A DNA stretch of 64,000 nt from Bacteroidia bacterium (GCA_030427635.1 JAUIBA010000001.1:1-64000); one strand, 5' to 3'. Numbered from the stretch's first letter, positions 44,254-54,785 are shown. Numbers and translations are program-made. The notes: generated from the letters alone by a model not told the origin.

Positions 44254-47200
44254 ATGTGTATAAACCGCCGGATAATAAGGGCAGCTGCCGGATTTATTGT
44301 GTTGCTGACATTTATATTATATGTCCATTCCTCATACGGGCAAACCGCAAAACACACTATACGAATTCAGAATAACGCTATGTCTGTTGCCAAAGCAACG
44401 GATTGGATAAGTAAGGCTAATAGTAATAGTTTACCCGCTCAGGTTATCATCAGCTTTGAGAAACTGCCCAATGCTGCAGAACGGCAGGCACTGGCCGATA
44501 ACGGGATTGTTCTACTGGATTATCTTCCTGAAAACTCATTTACTGCTGTTATTTCCCAAAAGCTGGAGCAAAGTCGTATGGCTGCTACCGGCAACATATG
44601 GAATGTTGTTGACATCCGCCCTGAGTGGAAAGCAGATAACTACTTATGGAGCCGGGCACAAGCTGCACAAAACAAGCCGGTACAGGTTATCGTATCTCTT
44701 TGTGCCGGTGCTACATCTCAGGATTTAAAAACACTGGTTGCGGCTATGGAAGGCAGTGTAACCACCTCACCGGCTACAGGACACTTACTGGTTACTATAG
44801 CCGGAAGCCATATGAAAGACCTTGCCGGGTGGTATGGCACACGCTTCATTACCCCATATTTTGAGCCGGTAGCGCTGGACCGGCAATCTGTACCTGCGGT
44901 ACATGGCAACTCAGCCATAGCCCACCCGCTGTGGGCTGGCTATGGCCTTGATGGCGACAGTGTTACTGTGGGTGTAGGCGATAATACCTCTGGTGTTTTT
45001 CATCATGACCTTGTAGACCGTATAGTGAACTTTAATCCCGCATCGGTAACTAATCATGGCATACATATAAATGGTATAACAGGAGGCGCAGCCATTATTA
45101 ATCCACTGGCGCAGAGCATGTCACCTAAAGTAAAGCTCCTGGATTTCTTCTTCAGTACGGTACTGTCTGCTACAGGTGCTATGCACGAACAGTATAATAT
45201 GACCATTACCAACAACTCTTATACGGTTGTAGCCGGTGACTGTGATTATTTTGGCACTTATGACCTTTACTCGCGCTATCTTGATACGCTGGCTTTAATG
45301 TACCCGACTGTGCAGCATGTTTTTGCCGCGGGCAATGATGGTAAAATGACCTGTGGTCCATATCCTGCGGGTTATGCTACTATGGGCGGTGGTTACCAGC
45401 CGTCAAAGAACACCCTGGTCGTTGGTAGTACTACACACAACCTGATACAGGCCGATGACCAGTCGCGCGGGCCGGTACGGGATGGCCGTATCCGCCCTGA
45501 TATTGTAGCCGTAGGTGCCAGCGTATTTTCCTGCCTGCGCTTCGATACTTATGGATGGGCAGGTGGCACCAGTATGGCATCGCCTCAGGTAGCCAGTGGG
45601 CTGGCCGTACTCACACAGCATTATAAACGAGTGAACTCAGAACAGCCACGTGCCGACCTGTTGAAAACAATACTTATCGGTACCGCTACCGATATGGGTA
45701 ATCCAGGCCCGGACTTCAGTTTTGGTTTCGGTATGATGGATGTAGGCCGTGCACTAAGGGTTGTCTCAGACAGCAGATACTTTACAGGCGATGTAACTTC
45801 CGGCGATTCTGTTTCATTTACTATCAATATCCCTGATGGAATTGCCGCAGCAAAGGTTACACTCTGTTGGAACGACCAGCCTGCCAGCCCTGCCGCAGCC
45901 ACGCAACTTGTAAATGATCTGAACCTTACTGTAAAGGGGCCGGATGGTACTAGAAGGTTACCACTGGTGCCAGACCCCGCTATTGCTAACGTATTGGTCC
46001 CTGCTACAGAGCGGGAAGACCATCTTAATAATGTAGAGCAGATTTCTGTAAGCAGTCCGGCTGCAGGCACCTATACAATAACGGTACGTGGGCATTCAGT
46101 TCCGTTTGGTCCACAACATTTTGTAGTGGTGTACGACCTGTTGCCCCGCGATGTAGAACTCACTTTTCCCCTGGGAGGGGAGCAACTGTCCAATGTTGAC
46201 AGTGTCAGGATATTCTGGAGTGCGGTTACAGATGGAAACACTTTCAAAGCGGAGTTTTCATTTGACGGGGTAAACTGGAGTGTGATAAAAGATAATATTC
46301 CTGCTGATGTCAGGTATTGCAGCTTCATGCCGTCGGGCTTTAACTCCGGCAATTGCAGAGTGCGTATCAGCCGTAATGGTACTGCTCAGTCTGTGGCTTC
46401 ACAAAGATTTGCTGTGTCTGATACTGTTCATGTGTCCTTGTCAGCCCATCAGTGTCCGGGATATATGAATATCCACTGGCATCCGGTACCTTTTGCCACA
46501 GCGTATGAGGTGTTGAAGAAAACAGGTGCAGTAATGAACATTGTGGACACAGTTACAGATACTACTTACGCTTTTGCAGGCCTGCAGGTTACAGAGCGGG
46601 CTTTCGTTGCGGTGCAGCCCATTCTGAATGGTCTCTCCGGATACCGGAGTCTGGCAGTGTCCCGTACTCCCTCCGATGGAGACTGTATGGATGCCGTATC
46701 TGTAGGCGATCTGATGATTGAAAAAGTATTATCACCGGTTGATGGACGTTTATATACATCTTCTGCCCCGGGTGTTACATACGACCTCAGAGTACGTGTG
46801 AGGAACCTGTACAGTGTCGTATGTGGCAGTTACAGGTTCTCTTATAACATAGATGGCGCCGGGTGGCAGCAGCTCACAACACCTGCAGGCATTCTCCCGG
46901 CGGGAGCGACGCGGGATATTGTGGTGCCTGGTCGTCCTACCGGTACCCCGGGAATGCATCATATTGTTGTTGCTTTGCATAATGATGCCGTAGCGGATCC
47001 CCGTACCGATAACGATACGCTGCACCACTACTATTCAATCATAGCAAATGACCCTCTTGATTTATCAATGCCATATGTAAGTGGTTTTGAAGATATGGAT
47101 GAGGCTGAGATAAGGCACGATACACTTGGTTTCACTCCCGATGGGCATTGGGACTTTTCCGACAATGATGATTCGGGTCGTATCCGCTCCTTTGTATATG

Positions 47201-49884
47201 ACAATGTAGTAATCACCGGTAGCCGCTCTATGAGTATGGACCAGTTTATGCCCTGTGCCAATGGTAGCGACAACTTTATGACAGGGACTTTCAACCTGGC
47301 TGCATATGATACTGCTGCCGATGAGGTAAGGCTGGATTTTGACTATCTCTTACACAGCATCCCTAACCATACAGATGGTAATATAGTGCAGGCCCGGGGT
47401 AACGAGAGTGCATCATGGTCTCATTTGTTCGGTTATGACTTTGATGCATATCCCGGATTCGTTCGTCAGGCCCGTTCATTGTCCGTTACAGATGCTGTGC
47501 GTAGGGGAGGATATAACTTTTCTGCAGCCACGCAGATAGCTTTCGGGCAGAATGACACTACCCTTATTGCCGGGCGCGATTATGGTAATGGTATCACCAT
47601 TGATAATGTCAGATTATATACCGTACAGAATGATGCTGTCCTGGCGGGTATTGTATCTCCTGCTACTGATAATTGTGGCCTGCCGGGAGAGGTGCCACTT
47701 ACTGTAAGGGTGCGTAATGGCGTAAATAAAACGCTTCATAACATTCAGATAAGCTATGCATTGGACGACGGTGCCGTACATACTGCTACTATAGACTCAG
47801 TTACTGCCAAAGACTCTGTTGACTTTTCTTTCCAGCAGCTGCTGGATATTTCGGTGGGTACAATGCATAAACTGAATGTGTGGCTGTCTGCCACCGGTGA
47901 CAGCTATAATGAAAATGATAGTGTCATGGGGTACCGCTTTCTTAATAGTCCGGTCATTACACAGTATCCATATCTGGAAGATTTTGAAACCGGCATGGGG
48001 GGCTTTCATGCCACTGGGTACCTGAGTAGCTGGGAGTATGGCACACCTGGAGGGAAGCGTATCAGAGGGGCTGCCAGCGGCTCTCATGCATGGAAAACCA
48101 ACCTTAATGGCGTTTATAACAGTCTTGAGCGCTCATATCTCTACTCTCCGTGTTACGATATTTCCTCCTTATCGGTACCCATGCTCAGTTTCAGCATGGC
48201 GCAGGAGCTGGAAAACTGTGGCAATATCCTGTGCGATGGTGCATATATAGAATACTCTTTCGATGGGCTGGAGTGGGAGCGGCTGGGAAAGGCCGATGCC
48301 GGTACTAACTGGTATGGCAATACTTTTAACCTGTGGAATGCACAAGCCCCCTCAAGATGGCGGGTAGCTACAATACCATTGCCGCATCCACCGGCTAATA
48401 AAGTACTGCATCTCAGGTTTGTACTTTTCGCCGACCCTGCCGTTACTTTTGAAGGAGTGGCTGTCGATGATATTCATATTTACGATATGGGACATCCCAT
48501 TCTGCCGGTTAATGAAGACCTCTACAGGATTACTATTGACCCAACCGGTGGCATATGGAAAGATGTAACCGTATCGGGGCAGATAGCTGCTTCCGTTCTG
48601 TCTCCTGCATCTATCGGCACAGTTGATGTCTCGGTGTACCGGCACGATACATTATATGACCCTGATATGCAGCAGCACATTCTGCCTCGTAGTTATAACA
48701 TTACTACAGCAACTTCACTGACCGATAGCGTAAGCCTCCGGTTGTATGTAGAAGAGAAGGATATAGAAGCCGTAATAAATGATACTTCCTGCCGTTCATG
48801 CCCTGTGCTGCGGGATGCGTATAGTTTAGGTGTTACGCAGTATATTAATATCAACAACAAAGCTGCCGAAAACGGCTGGCTGGCAGATGATACCGGAGGG
48901 GTATTTAATTACTACAGAGCCTCGGATATTCAATGGGTGCCTTATGCCAATGGCTACTACGCCAGCCTTAAAGTTCATCCTCTGTCAGAGTTGTGGCTCA
49001 ATGATGGTGGCCCCACAGGTACTTTTCCCGCAGGCGTCAGCTATTTGCGGTTCCTGGCATATCGCTCTTCCGGAGGCAGCCCTGTAGTTTACTGGCATTC
49101 ATTCATAGATACTGTCGTGTCTGATTATATACTGGAGCGTTCGTATGATGGCGTCACTTTTGCTGATGTAGCACATATCACCTCCCGGCATCAGTCTGCT
49201 GCTGCCTATCAGTATAACGATACTTCTCTTTCATCTTTACATATTACTTACTACAGACTCAGGTGGCAGGTAGATGGTGCTGATGCTATATCAAGGTCTG
49301 CTGTAAGAAAGCTGGGGGAAACGGATACACCTGAAGGTCTTGTCCACTTCACTGCGGGTATGACGGGTGCGGGAAAAGTACAGCTAGGGTGGACATCATG
49401 GATAGACGGCATGGTACAGCACTATGTGCTGGAAAGAGCTATTGGTAATGGTAGCTTTGTTCATATCAGCTCATTTACCGCCAGTGGACGATATGGGCAG
49501 GAATATGCATATACCGATATGCCCGGTGATATCTCTGCGGGTGTAAACATAAAATACAGACTTACTGCCATTATGCACGATGGTAGCAGTGTCGTGATGC
49601 CGGAAAGGACTGTTATATGGATAGACGGTGCCGCTGTAACTGGCATATATCCTAACCCTACAGCCGATGGGTTGTTTTACATACACTGGAATGCCGATGC
49701 CGGCGAGCGCATGCAGATAGTAATATCAGACCTTTCTGGTCGTAACATAGAGCAGCATGAGGTTATAGCTACCGGCTGGCAGAATATAAGCCCTGTAAAG
49801 ATGAGGGACACCGCCCCCGGCATCTATATTGTCAGGATGTCAGTAGGCTCATGGTCTGGTGTAAGGCGACTGGTACGTTATTAG
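44254..49884 (+). CDS. Large subtilisin-like (S8) protease with T9SS sorting domain
   Basis: This 1876-residue secreted protein has a signal peptide (AAGFIVLLTFILYVHSSYGQ), an N-terminal prodomain-like region (40-220), and an S8 catalytic domain with Asp243 (VGVGDNTSG), His271 or His268 (NHGIHINGITGG), Asn361 (AAGND) and Ser440 (GGTSMASPQ). After it come a P-like/jelly-roll domain (about 515-620), several Ig- or CARDB-like domains, a MAM-like domain (YLEDFETGMGGF to VAVDDIHIYD), and a T9SS type A domain (VTGIYPNPTADGLF to RRLVRY). It is probably displayed on or released from the cell and cleaves protein outside. GGAG lies ahead of the start ATG. Its stop overlaps that of the convergent gene. 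Confidence 0.94.
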   Translation: MCINRRIIRAAAGFIVLLTFILYVHSSYGQTAKHTIRIQNNAMSVAKATDWISKANSNSLPAQVIISFEKLPNAAERQALADNGIVLLDYLPENSFTAVISQKLEQSRMAATGNIWNVVDIRPEWKADNYLWSRAQAAQNKPVQVIVSLCAGATSQDLKTLVAAMEGSVTTSPATGHLLVTIAGSHMKDLAGWYGTRFITPYFEPVALDRQSVPAVHGNSAIAHPLWAGYGLDGDSVTVGVGDNTSGVFHHDLVDRIVNFNPASVTNHGIHINGITGGAAIINPLAQSMSPKVKLLDFFFSTVLSATGAMHEQYNMTITNNSYTVVAGDCDYFGTYDLYSRYLDTLALMYPTVQHVFAAGNDGKMTCGPYPAGYATMGGGYQPSKNTLVVGSTTHNLIQADDQSRGPVRDGRIRPDIVAVGASVFSCLRFDTYGWAGGTSMASPQVASGLAVLTQHYKRVNSEQPRADLLKTILIGTATDMGNPGPDFSFGFGMMDVGRALRVVSDSRYFTGDVTSGDSVSFTINIPDGIAAAKVTLCWNDQPASPAAATQLVNDLNLTVKGPDGTRRLPLVPDPAIANVLVPATEREDHLNNVEQISVSSPAAGTYTITVRGHSVPFGPQHFVVVYDLLPRDVELTFPLGGEQLSNVDSVRIFWSAVTDGNTFKAEFSFDGVNWSVIKDNIPADVRYCSFMPSGFNSGNCRVRISRNGTAQSVASQRFAVSDTVHVSLSAHQCPGYMNIHWHPVPFATAYEVLKKTGAVMNIVDTVTDTTYAFAGLQVTERAFVAVQPILNGLSGYRSLAVSRTPSDGDCMDAVSVGDLMIEKVLSPVDGRLYTSSAPGVTYDLRVRVRNLYSVVCGSYRFSYNIDGAGWQQLTTPAGILPAGATRDIVVPGRPTGTPGMHHIVVALHNDAVADPRTDNDTLHHYYSIIANDPLDLSMPYVSGFEDMDEAEIRHDTLGFTPDGHWDFSDNDDSGRIRSFVYDNVVITGSRSMSMDQFMPCANGSDNFMTGTFNLAAYDTAADEVRLDFDYLLHSIPNHTDGNIVQARGNESASWSHLFGYDFDAYPGFVRQARSLSVTDAVRRGGYNFSAATQIAFGQNDTTLIAGRDYGNGITIDNVRLYTVQNDAVLAGIVSPATDNCGLPGEVPLTVRVRNGVNKTLHNIQISYALDDGAVHTATIDSVTAKDSVDFSFQQLLDISVGTMHKLNVWLSATGDSYNENDSVMGYRFLNSPVITQYPYLEDFETGMGGFHATGYLSSWEYGTPGGKRIRGAASGSHAWKTNLNGVYNSLERSYLYSPCYDISSLSVPMLSFSMAQELENCGNILCDGAYIEYSFDGLEWERLGKADAGTNWYGNTFNLWNAQAPSRWRVATIPLPHPPANKVLHLRFVLFADPAVTFEGVAVDDIHIYDMGHPILPVNEDLYRITIDPTGGIWKDVTVSGQIAASVLSPASIGTVDVSVYRHDTLYDPDMQQHILPRSYNITTATSLTDSVSLRLYVEEKDIEAVINDTSCRSCPVLRDAYSLGVTQYININNKAAENGWLADDTGGVFNYYRASDIQWVPYANGYYASLKVHPLSELWLNDGGPTGTFPAGVSYLRFLAYRSSGGSPVVYWHSFIDTVVSDYILERSYDGVTFADVAHITSRHQSAAAYQYNDTSLSSLHITYYRLRWQVDGADAISRSAVRKLGETDTPEGLVHFTAGMTGAGKVQLGWTSWIDGMVQHYVLERAIGNGSFVHISSFTASGRYGQEYAYTDMPGDISAGVNIKYRLTAIMHDGSSVVMPERTVIWIDGAAVTGIYPNPTADGLFYIHWNADAGERMQIVISDLSGRNIEQHEVIATGWQNISPVKMRDTAPGIYIVRMSVGSWSGVRRLVRY

Positions 49885-51074
49885 GATACATTCCGGGACT
49901 CGTTCTGGCCTTCATATACCTTACCGGTACTGTCTGTAGCAGCAGTTAGTTGTATTATATGTGCTGTAATGTTATTCCATGTACTGATGCCTGAGCTGAC
50001 CTCCATTGCAGATACCGTCCCGTCATAGCGCTTCATAGCCCATGTTTCACCTGCAGATACCGGCTCTTCATACCACTTATGTATAGCAGGTATGCGCTGC
50101 ATCATGTTATCCGGCCATAGTTCCGGAAGCCTCATTTCAGAAAAAGAGCTTTTGGGGTATCCCAGCATGGTAATAGCAGCATTATTTACAGCCAGCAGCT
50201 GCAGTGTGTCTGCAGCTACAATGAGTGTTGGTTGGGGTAGGTTGTCAAACAGTGTTCGGTAGTTGTCTGTAGCCTCAGTGCTCCTGTCTTTATTCGGTGC
50301 GTCTGCTATAATTCTTATAAACCCGGTAAGGCCCATGATATTAGTATCCGTATCGCGTCTTATCACAAGCTCTGCACCTATATGTCTTATATCGCCTTGT
50401 GGAGTAATAATCCGGCATTCATATTTAAGCCGGTTCAGATTGGCAAATGCATGCTCGTGAACATCTTTTACATAGGTTACGTCTTCCGGGTGTACCCGCG
50501 ACATAAAGTTGTCAAATGAGGGGGACACTTCGCCTGTTGTATAGCCCAGTATCCTGTATTTCTCGTCCGACCATGTACTTATTCCATTCACAAGGTCTGT
50601 CTGCCAGCTACCGAAGCTTGCCAGCCGTTCGGCCTCTTTCATTAACGATTCCCGGGCTATAATATCTGTCATATGCTGCCTGCGGTCCACTGTTGCCTGG
50701 TAGCGCTCCAGCGCGCTTGTTACCGCACTGGGCAGGCGTTGTAGTCTGTCCTTTAGTATGTAGTCCCAGGCTCCTTCCTTCATCGCATTTACAGAATACT
50801 CTTCCGATACGGTACCCGTCACCAGTATCAGTGGTATGTCTATGTTTTTTTCTCTCAGTATTTTCAGCGCGTCCATTGCTGTAAATTGTGGCATAGAATG
50901 GTCTGCAAGAATGATATCGAAACTATTCATCAGTATTGCATCCATAAATGCGCCTTTGTCAGCAACAACAGTTATGTGAAATTTCAGCATTGCACGGTCA
51001 AGTACTTTTCTGACCAGATAGGCGTCCATAGACTCATCTTCCAGGTGTAATATATTGATCGTTTTTGTTGACAT
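49881..51074 (-). CDS. Receiver-PAS-PAS protein without kinase domain
   Basis: The 397-residue protein begins with a receiver (ILHLEDESMDAYLV; phosphorylation site Asp58 in IILADHSMPQ; Lys in ILKDRLQRLP), then a PAS/PAC unit (ASFGSWQTDLVNGISTWSDEKYRILGY to about 250) and a second PAS (NLPQPTLIVAADTLQLLAVNNAAITML). It ends after the second PAS with no HisKA, HATPase, GGDEF or DNA-binding domain, so the output is unclear. In-frame codons upstream of 51074 would extend into the preceding intergenic stretch; ATG 51074 opens the conserved receiver. It is the last gene of a kinase-receiver-receiver run. Confidence 0.87.
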   Translation of the reverse strand: MSTKTINILHLEDESMDAYLVRKVLDRAMLKFHITVVADKGAFMDAILMNSFDIILADHSMPQFTAMDALKILREKNIDIPLILVTGTVSEEYSVNAMKEGAWDYILKDRLQRLPSAVTSALERYQATVDRRQHMTDIIARESLMKEAERLASFGSWQTDLVNGISTWSDEKYRILGYTTGEVSPSFDNFMSRVHPEDVTYVKDVHEHAFANLNRLKYECRIITPQGDIRHIGAELVIRRDTDTNIMGLTGFIRIIADAPNKDRSTEATDNYRTLFDNLPQPTLIVAADTLQLLAVNNAAITMLGYPKSSFSEMRLPELWPDNMMQRIPAIHKWYEEPVSAGETWAMKRYDGTVSAMEVSSGISTWNNITAHIIQLTAATDSTGKVYEGQNESRNVS

Positions 51075-51121
51075 TTTACTGTTAATATTTGGTATTAGAA
51101 CATGGGGGCTGGTTGTCAGTT

Positions 51122-51556
51122 TTACCTTGCCGGCGGCCATTGGTTAAGTAACAGCCAGTATACTTTAAGATCTGACATTGCAGACACAAACGATTCGAAA
51201 TTAACTGGTTTTACGATATAACTGTTCACTCCCAGCTTATAACTCTCTATAATATCGCGCTCTTCCTTTGATGAGGTAAGCACTATGATAGGTGTCATGG
51301 CTCTTTTTTCATCGCGTTTCATCTGCTTTAATATTTCCAGTCCGTCTATTCTTGGCAGGTTCAGGTCCAGTAGTATCAGGTGCCTTTTCCCATGTGCTAT
51401 GAAGTCGTCATGCATAAGATATTCAAGGGCATCGGCGCCATCATCTATATGAATGATGGAATTACCCAGATTGCTGCTTTGCAGGCTTCGCATGGCCAGC
51501 TCTGCCTCATATGGGTTGTCTTCTATCAATACAATATTTATTACGTGATTTTCCAT
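51122..51556 (-). CDS. Rcp1-type single-domain response regulator
   Basis: A 144-residue receiver of the phytochrome-partner (Rcp1) type: acidic residues in VLIEDNPYEAEL, phosphorylation site Asp64 in LILLDLNLPRIDGLEIL, then VLTSSKEERDI and SYIVKPVNFESF. It follows the histidine kinase by 7 bases and is its likely direct partner. No output domain is present. Confidence 0.93.
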   Translation of the reverse strand: MENHVINIVLIEDNPYEAELAMRSLQSSNLGNSIIHIDDGADALEYLMHDDFIAHGKRHLILLDLNLPRIDGLEILKQMKRDEKRAMTPIIVLTSSKEERDIIESYKLGVNSYIVKPVNFESFVSAMSDLKVYWLLLNQWPPAR

Positions 51557-51563
51557 GTGATTG

Positions 51564-52826
51564 TCATTGGTCTGTTACCGGTAATGAAAAGTAAAAGGTT
51601 GCTCCCATGCCCGTGCCTGCTTCTGCCCATATATTCCCGCCATGTTTCATTACTATCCGCTTCACAGTGGCAAGGCCAGCCCCCTGTCCGGGATAAGCTG
51701 TGCGCTTATGTAATCTCTGAAATATGCCAAACAGCTTTTCGGCATACTGCATATCAAACCCTATACCATTGTCTTTTATATAATATACCACCTTATCCCC
51801 TTTTCTTTCAGAACCTATTGTTATGTGGGGAGTTGCTTCCTGTGCGGTAAACTTTAGCGCATTTGATATCAGGTGTTTCCATACACATTTTATGAGCACG
51901 CTATCGCAGCGTGTAGATATGATGTTCCCGGTCTCAATATTTATTTTATCGCTGTTATCTACTGCTGACAATTGCTCATCTGTTACAGCTTTCACAAGCG
52001 CAGGCATATCTGTATCCGTTATGAACAACTCTTTCTGGCTAATGCGGGATAGGCCAAGAACGGCTTCTATCATTTGATTCATTTGTCCGGTATTGGTCAG
52101 GATAATGTCAAATAAGCGTCTGCATTCTTCGCCCATATCGGCGCAGTAGTCTGTTTCCAGTATGTGTGCATAGCCGTTTATGATGCGTATAGGTGCCCGC
52201 ATGTCATGCGATACTGAGTATGAAAAAGCTTCAAGCTCTTTATTCACGGCCTCCAGCTGGCGGGTAAGGTCTGCTGCTTTCTGCTCCAGAGTAGCAATAC
52301 TCTTTTTTTGTGTTATATAGCTACGGTATAGCTCATCTGTATTACTTATATACAGTGCTCTATGTATATTTTTATTCCCTTGTCGGATGGTGATGTTACT
52401 CCATGCATAGCTACAGTCTTTTAATTTAAGCCTTGCCATTATGCTGCCATCATGTGTTTGTGCAGATAACGTTTCAGTTAATATGGGCCTGTCATCCGGA
52501 TGAAACAAGGATGTAACGGGCAATGATGCTGCACCTGAGGTGTCAGGTATCATGTTTATGATACCGGGACTCATATACATAACATTGTACGCCGTATCTG
52601 ATAACAGAAACGGGCCGCATATTTCTAACAGGTCAGATGTCTCAAATTCTTTTTCTGTAAACATTTGCATGATTGCATCTGTATCATTGTCATGTAAGCT
52701 GCGGGATGTTTCCCGCACCACTTGGTCACTGCCATGTCGTAATTCAGACTCACTGACGTATTCAGAATCAGGAACAATTTCATCGGCATCAGATAGCCGT
52801 CTTGTCAGACCGGATTGGCTGGTCAT
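51564..52826 (-). CDS. PAS-containing sensor histidine kinase (phytochrome-like core)
   Basis: The 420-residue kinase has a PAS-like sensory region (about 70-170), a coiled coil (TLEQKAADLTRQLEAVNKELEAF), the HisKA H-box FSYSVSHDMRAPIRII, and an ATPase domain with N box IKCVWKHLISNALKF, YYIKDNGIGFDM and GQGAGLATVKRIVMKHGG. No membrane helix or signal peptide is seen, so it senses something in the cytosol. It lacks the GAF/PHY chromophore domains of true phytochromes. Its gene leads the run with the two receiver genes. Confidence 0.92.
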   Translation of the reverse strand: MTSQSGLTRRLSDADEIVPDSEYVSESELRHGSDQVVRETSRSLHDNDTDAIMQMFTEKEFETSDLLEICGPFLLSDTAYNVMYMSPGIINMIPDTSGAASLPVTSLFHPDDRPILTETLSAQTHDGSIMARLKLKDCSYAWSNITIRQGNKNIHRALYISNTDELYRSYITQKKSIATLEQKAADLTRQLEAVNKELEAFSYSVSHDMRAPIRIINGYAHILETDYCADMGEECRRLFDIILTNTGQMNQMIEAVLGLSRISQKELFITDTDMPALVKAVTDEQLSAVDNSDKINIETGNIISTRCDSVLIKCVWKHLISNALKFTAQEATPHITIGSERKGDKVVYYIKDNGIGFDMQYAEKLFGIFQRLHKRTAYPGQGAGLATVKRIVMKHGGNIWAEAGTGMGATFYFSLPVTDQ

Positions 52827-53048
52827 AGAAATAATTAGTTTTATAGTAAAGGAGGTAATGCAATTTACTTAAGTCCGGGCAAGCATACAAGTAAAAGAAC
52901 ATATAATTAATCAATCAAATTTTATAGCTCGTTAACAAGTATTAAAAAGTAAATTTGTTTTTACTGAACATAGATAGCCTGTCGTAACATAGCAGGAATC
53001 TCACATACTGCATATAATTCTTATTTTTACTGATTATAATATCTCTTT

Positions 53049-54785
53049 ATGAAATGGATACAGACATTTTTATGCTGCATATTGGGGTATGTGGCTATTG
53101 CACAGTCGGGAATGACAAGTACTGATACTACCGCGGCAATAGTAATGATGGGAAATTATTCACCGGCAGCATACATGCCGGTTGCACCTGTCAGTGATCC
53201 ATACGCCATTGCTGCCGGTGTCCGGGACCGTATTTCTGCCGACTCACTGCATGAGTGGCTTAATGTGTTGCGCACATTCAGAAACAGGAATACAGGGTCT
53301 GACACCTCATCGGCTGAAATCGGTATAGGCGCTGCCAGGCGGTGGATATACTCAAAGTTTCAGCAGTTCAGTGCAGAAAATGAGGGAAGGTTTATACCGT
53401 CATACCTTCAGTTCAATAAGATAATATGTAGCATGGCACAGCACCGCAACGTATTTGCTGTATTGCCCGGTACTGATACGTCAGACAAGTCAGTCATTAT
53501 TATCGAAGCACATATGGATAGTCGCTGTGCAGACCTTTGTGATACTGCCTGTATTGCCGAAGGTATGGAAGATAATGGCAGTGGTACAGCACTGGTAATA
53601 GAGCTGGCCCGTGTCATGAGCCGTTATGCATATCGGCATACCATCGTATTTATGGCTACTACCGGCGAGGAGCAGGGATTGGATGGGGCGCAGGCATTTG
53701 CCATGTATTGCCAGCAGCATGGTATTAAAATAAGGGGTGTAATGAACAATGATGTTATAGGTGGCATCATTTGCGGGCATACTTCTTCGGCCCCAGGCTG
53801 CCCTTACTTCAAGCATATAGACAGTACACAGGTTCGGCTGTTTTCAATAGGCGGGTTTAATTCTCCCCACAAGGGATTGTGCAGGTTTCTGAAGCTGGAA
53901 TACAAAGAAATGCAGTTACCGTTTGCTGCAGTGCCTATGACAGTGAGCATTATGACCCCGGAAGATCGCACCGGCAGGGGAGGGGATCACATCCCATTCA
54001 GGGTGTTGGGCTATACTGCTATGAGATTTACTGCTGCCAATGAGGCGGGCAATGCAGATGTTGCAACAGGCACTTATGAAGACAGACAGCATACATCTGC
54101 CGATAGTCTGGGAATAGACACAGATGGCGACGGGATTATTAATGATTACTTCGTTGATTTTAATTACCTGGCCCGTAATACACTTATTAATGCTAACGGA
54201 GCTGCGATGATGGCTTTAGGGCCCCGCACTCCCGATTTTACCCTTACTACATCCGGCGGCAGTCTTGTTGTTACATTAACTGCAGAGACCGGTTACCCGC
54301 AGTATAGGGTGGGTGTGCGTACCACCACATTCGACTGGGATTCTGTATATACGTTTTCCGGTGGCGCTACTGCGTTCAATATTCCTTTGTCCGCTTCGGG
54401 CAACTATATCGTTAGCATTGCATCGGTAGATGATGACGGTGTGGAAAGCCTTTTTTCCAGAGAGTTGCAGGTATCGGTTGTTGTGGGGTTAAATGAAGTA
54501 GTGGCAATTACCCGCCCTGTTGCCCTGTTACAGAATAAGCCCAACCCTGCCGATGAGTCTACCATGATTAGTGTACTGGTAAATGCGGGGCTGCATTATA
54601 AAGATGCGTTTATCACTATCAGGGATATGTCAGGCAGGGAAGTCTACCGGCAGCCACTGGAGTTAAGCGAAGGCATGAATGAGATTATATACGACCATGG
54701 ATATAATATGAGCGGTACTTATTCTTACAGTCTTATTTTGGATGGCGCCATTGTAGAAACCCGGCAGATGGTATTTTCAAACTGA
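53049..54785 (+). CDS. Secreted M28 family aminopeptidase with T9SS sorting domain
   Basis: The 578-residue exported metallopeptidase starts with a signal peptide (WIQTFLCCILGYVAIAQS). The two-zinc site of M28 enzymes is visible: His155 (IIEAHMDSR), Asp175 (MEDNGSG), Glu207/Glu208 (TTGEEQG), Asp235 (NNDVIGG) and His314 (GRGGDHIPF). A fibronectin-like domain (about 405-480) and a T9SS type A domain (NKPNPADESTMISVLV to QMVFSN) complete it. It would trim amino acids or peptides outside the cell, complementing the endoproteases of this window. Confidence 0.93.
   Translation: MKWIQTFLCCILGYVAIAQSGMTSTDTTAAIVMMGNYSPAAYMPVAPVSDPYAIAAGVRDRISADSLHEWLNVLRTFRNRNTGSDTSSAEIGIGAARRWIYSKFQQFSAENEGRFIPSYLQFNKIICSMAQHRNVFAVLPGTDTSDKSVIIIEAHMDSRCADLCDTACIAEGMEDNGSGTALVIELARVMSRYAYRHTIVFMATTGEEQGLDGAQAFAMYCQQHGIKIRGVMNNDVIGGIICGHTSSAPGCPYFKHIDSTQVRLFSIGGFNSPHKGLCRFLKLEYKEMQLPFAAVPMTVSIMTPEDRTGRGGDHIPFRVLGYTAMRFTAANEAGNADVATGTYEDRQHTSADSLGIDTDGDGIINDYFVDFNYLARNTLINANGAAMMALGPRTPDFTLTTSGGSLVVTLTAETGYPQYRVGVRTTTFDWDSVYTFSGGATAFNIPLSASGNYIVSIASVDDDGVESLFSRELQVSVVVGLNEVVAITRPVALLQNKPNPADESTMISVLVNAGLHYKDAFITIRDMSGREVYRQPLELSEGMNEIIYDHGYNMSGTYSYSLILDGAIVETRQMVFSN

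Noticed and set aside
52853-52864. AGGAGG followed by ATG and a 4-codon frame upstream of the M28 gene
   Set aside because: The frame encodes only four residues and is about 185 bases from the next gene; probably a chance match.
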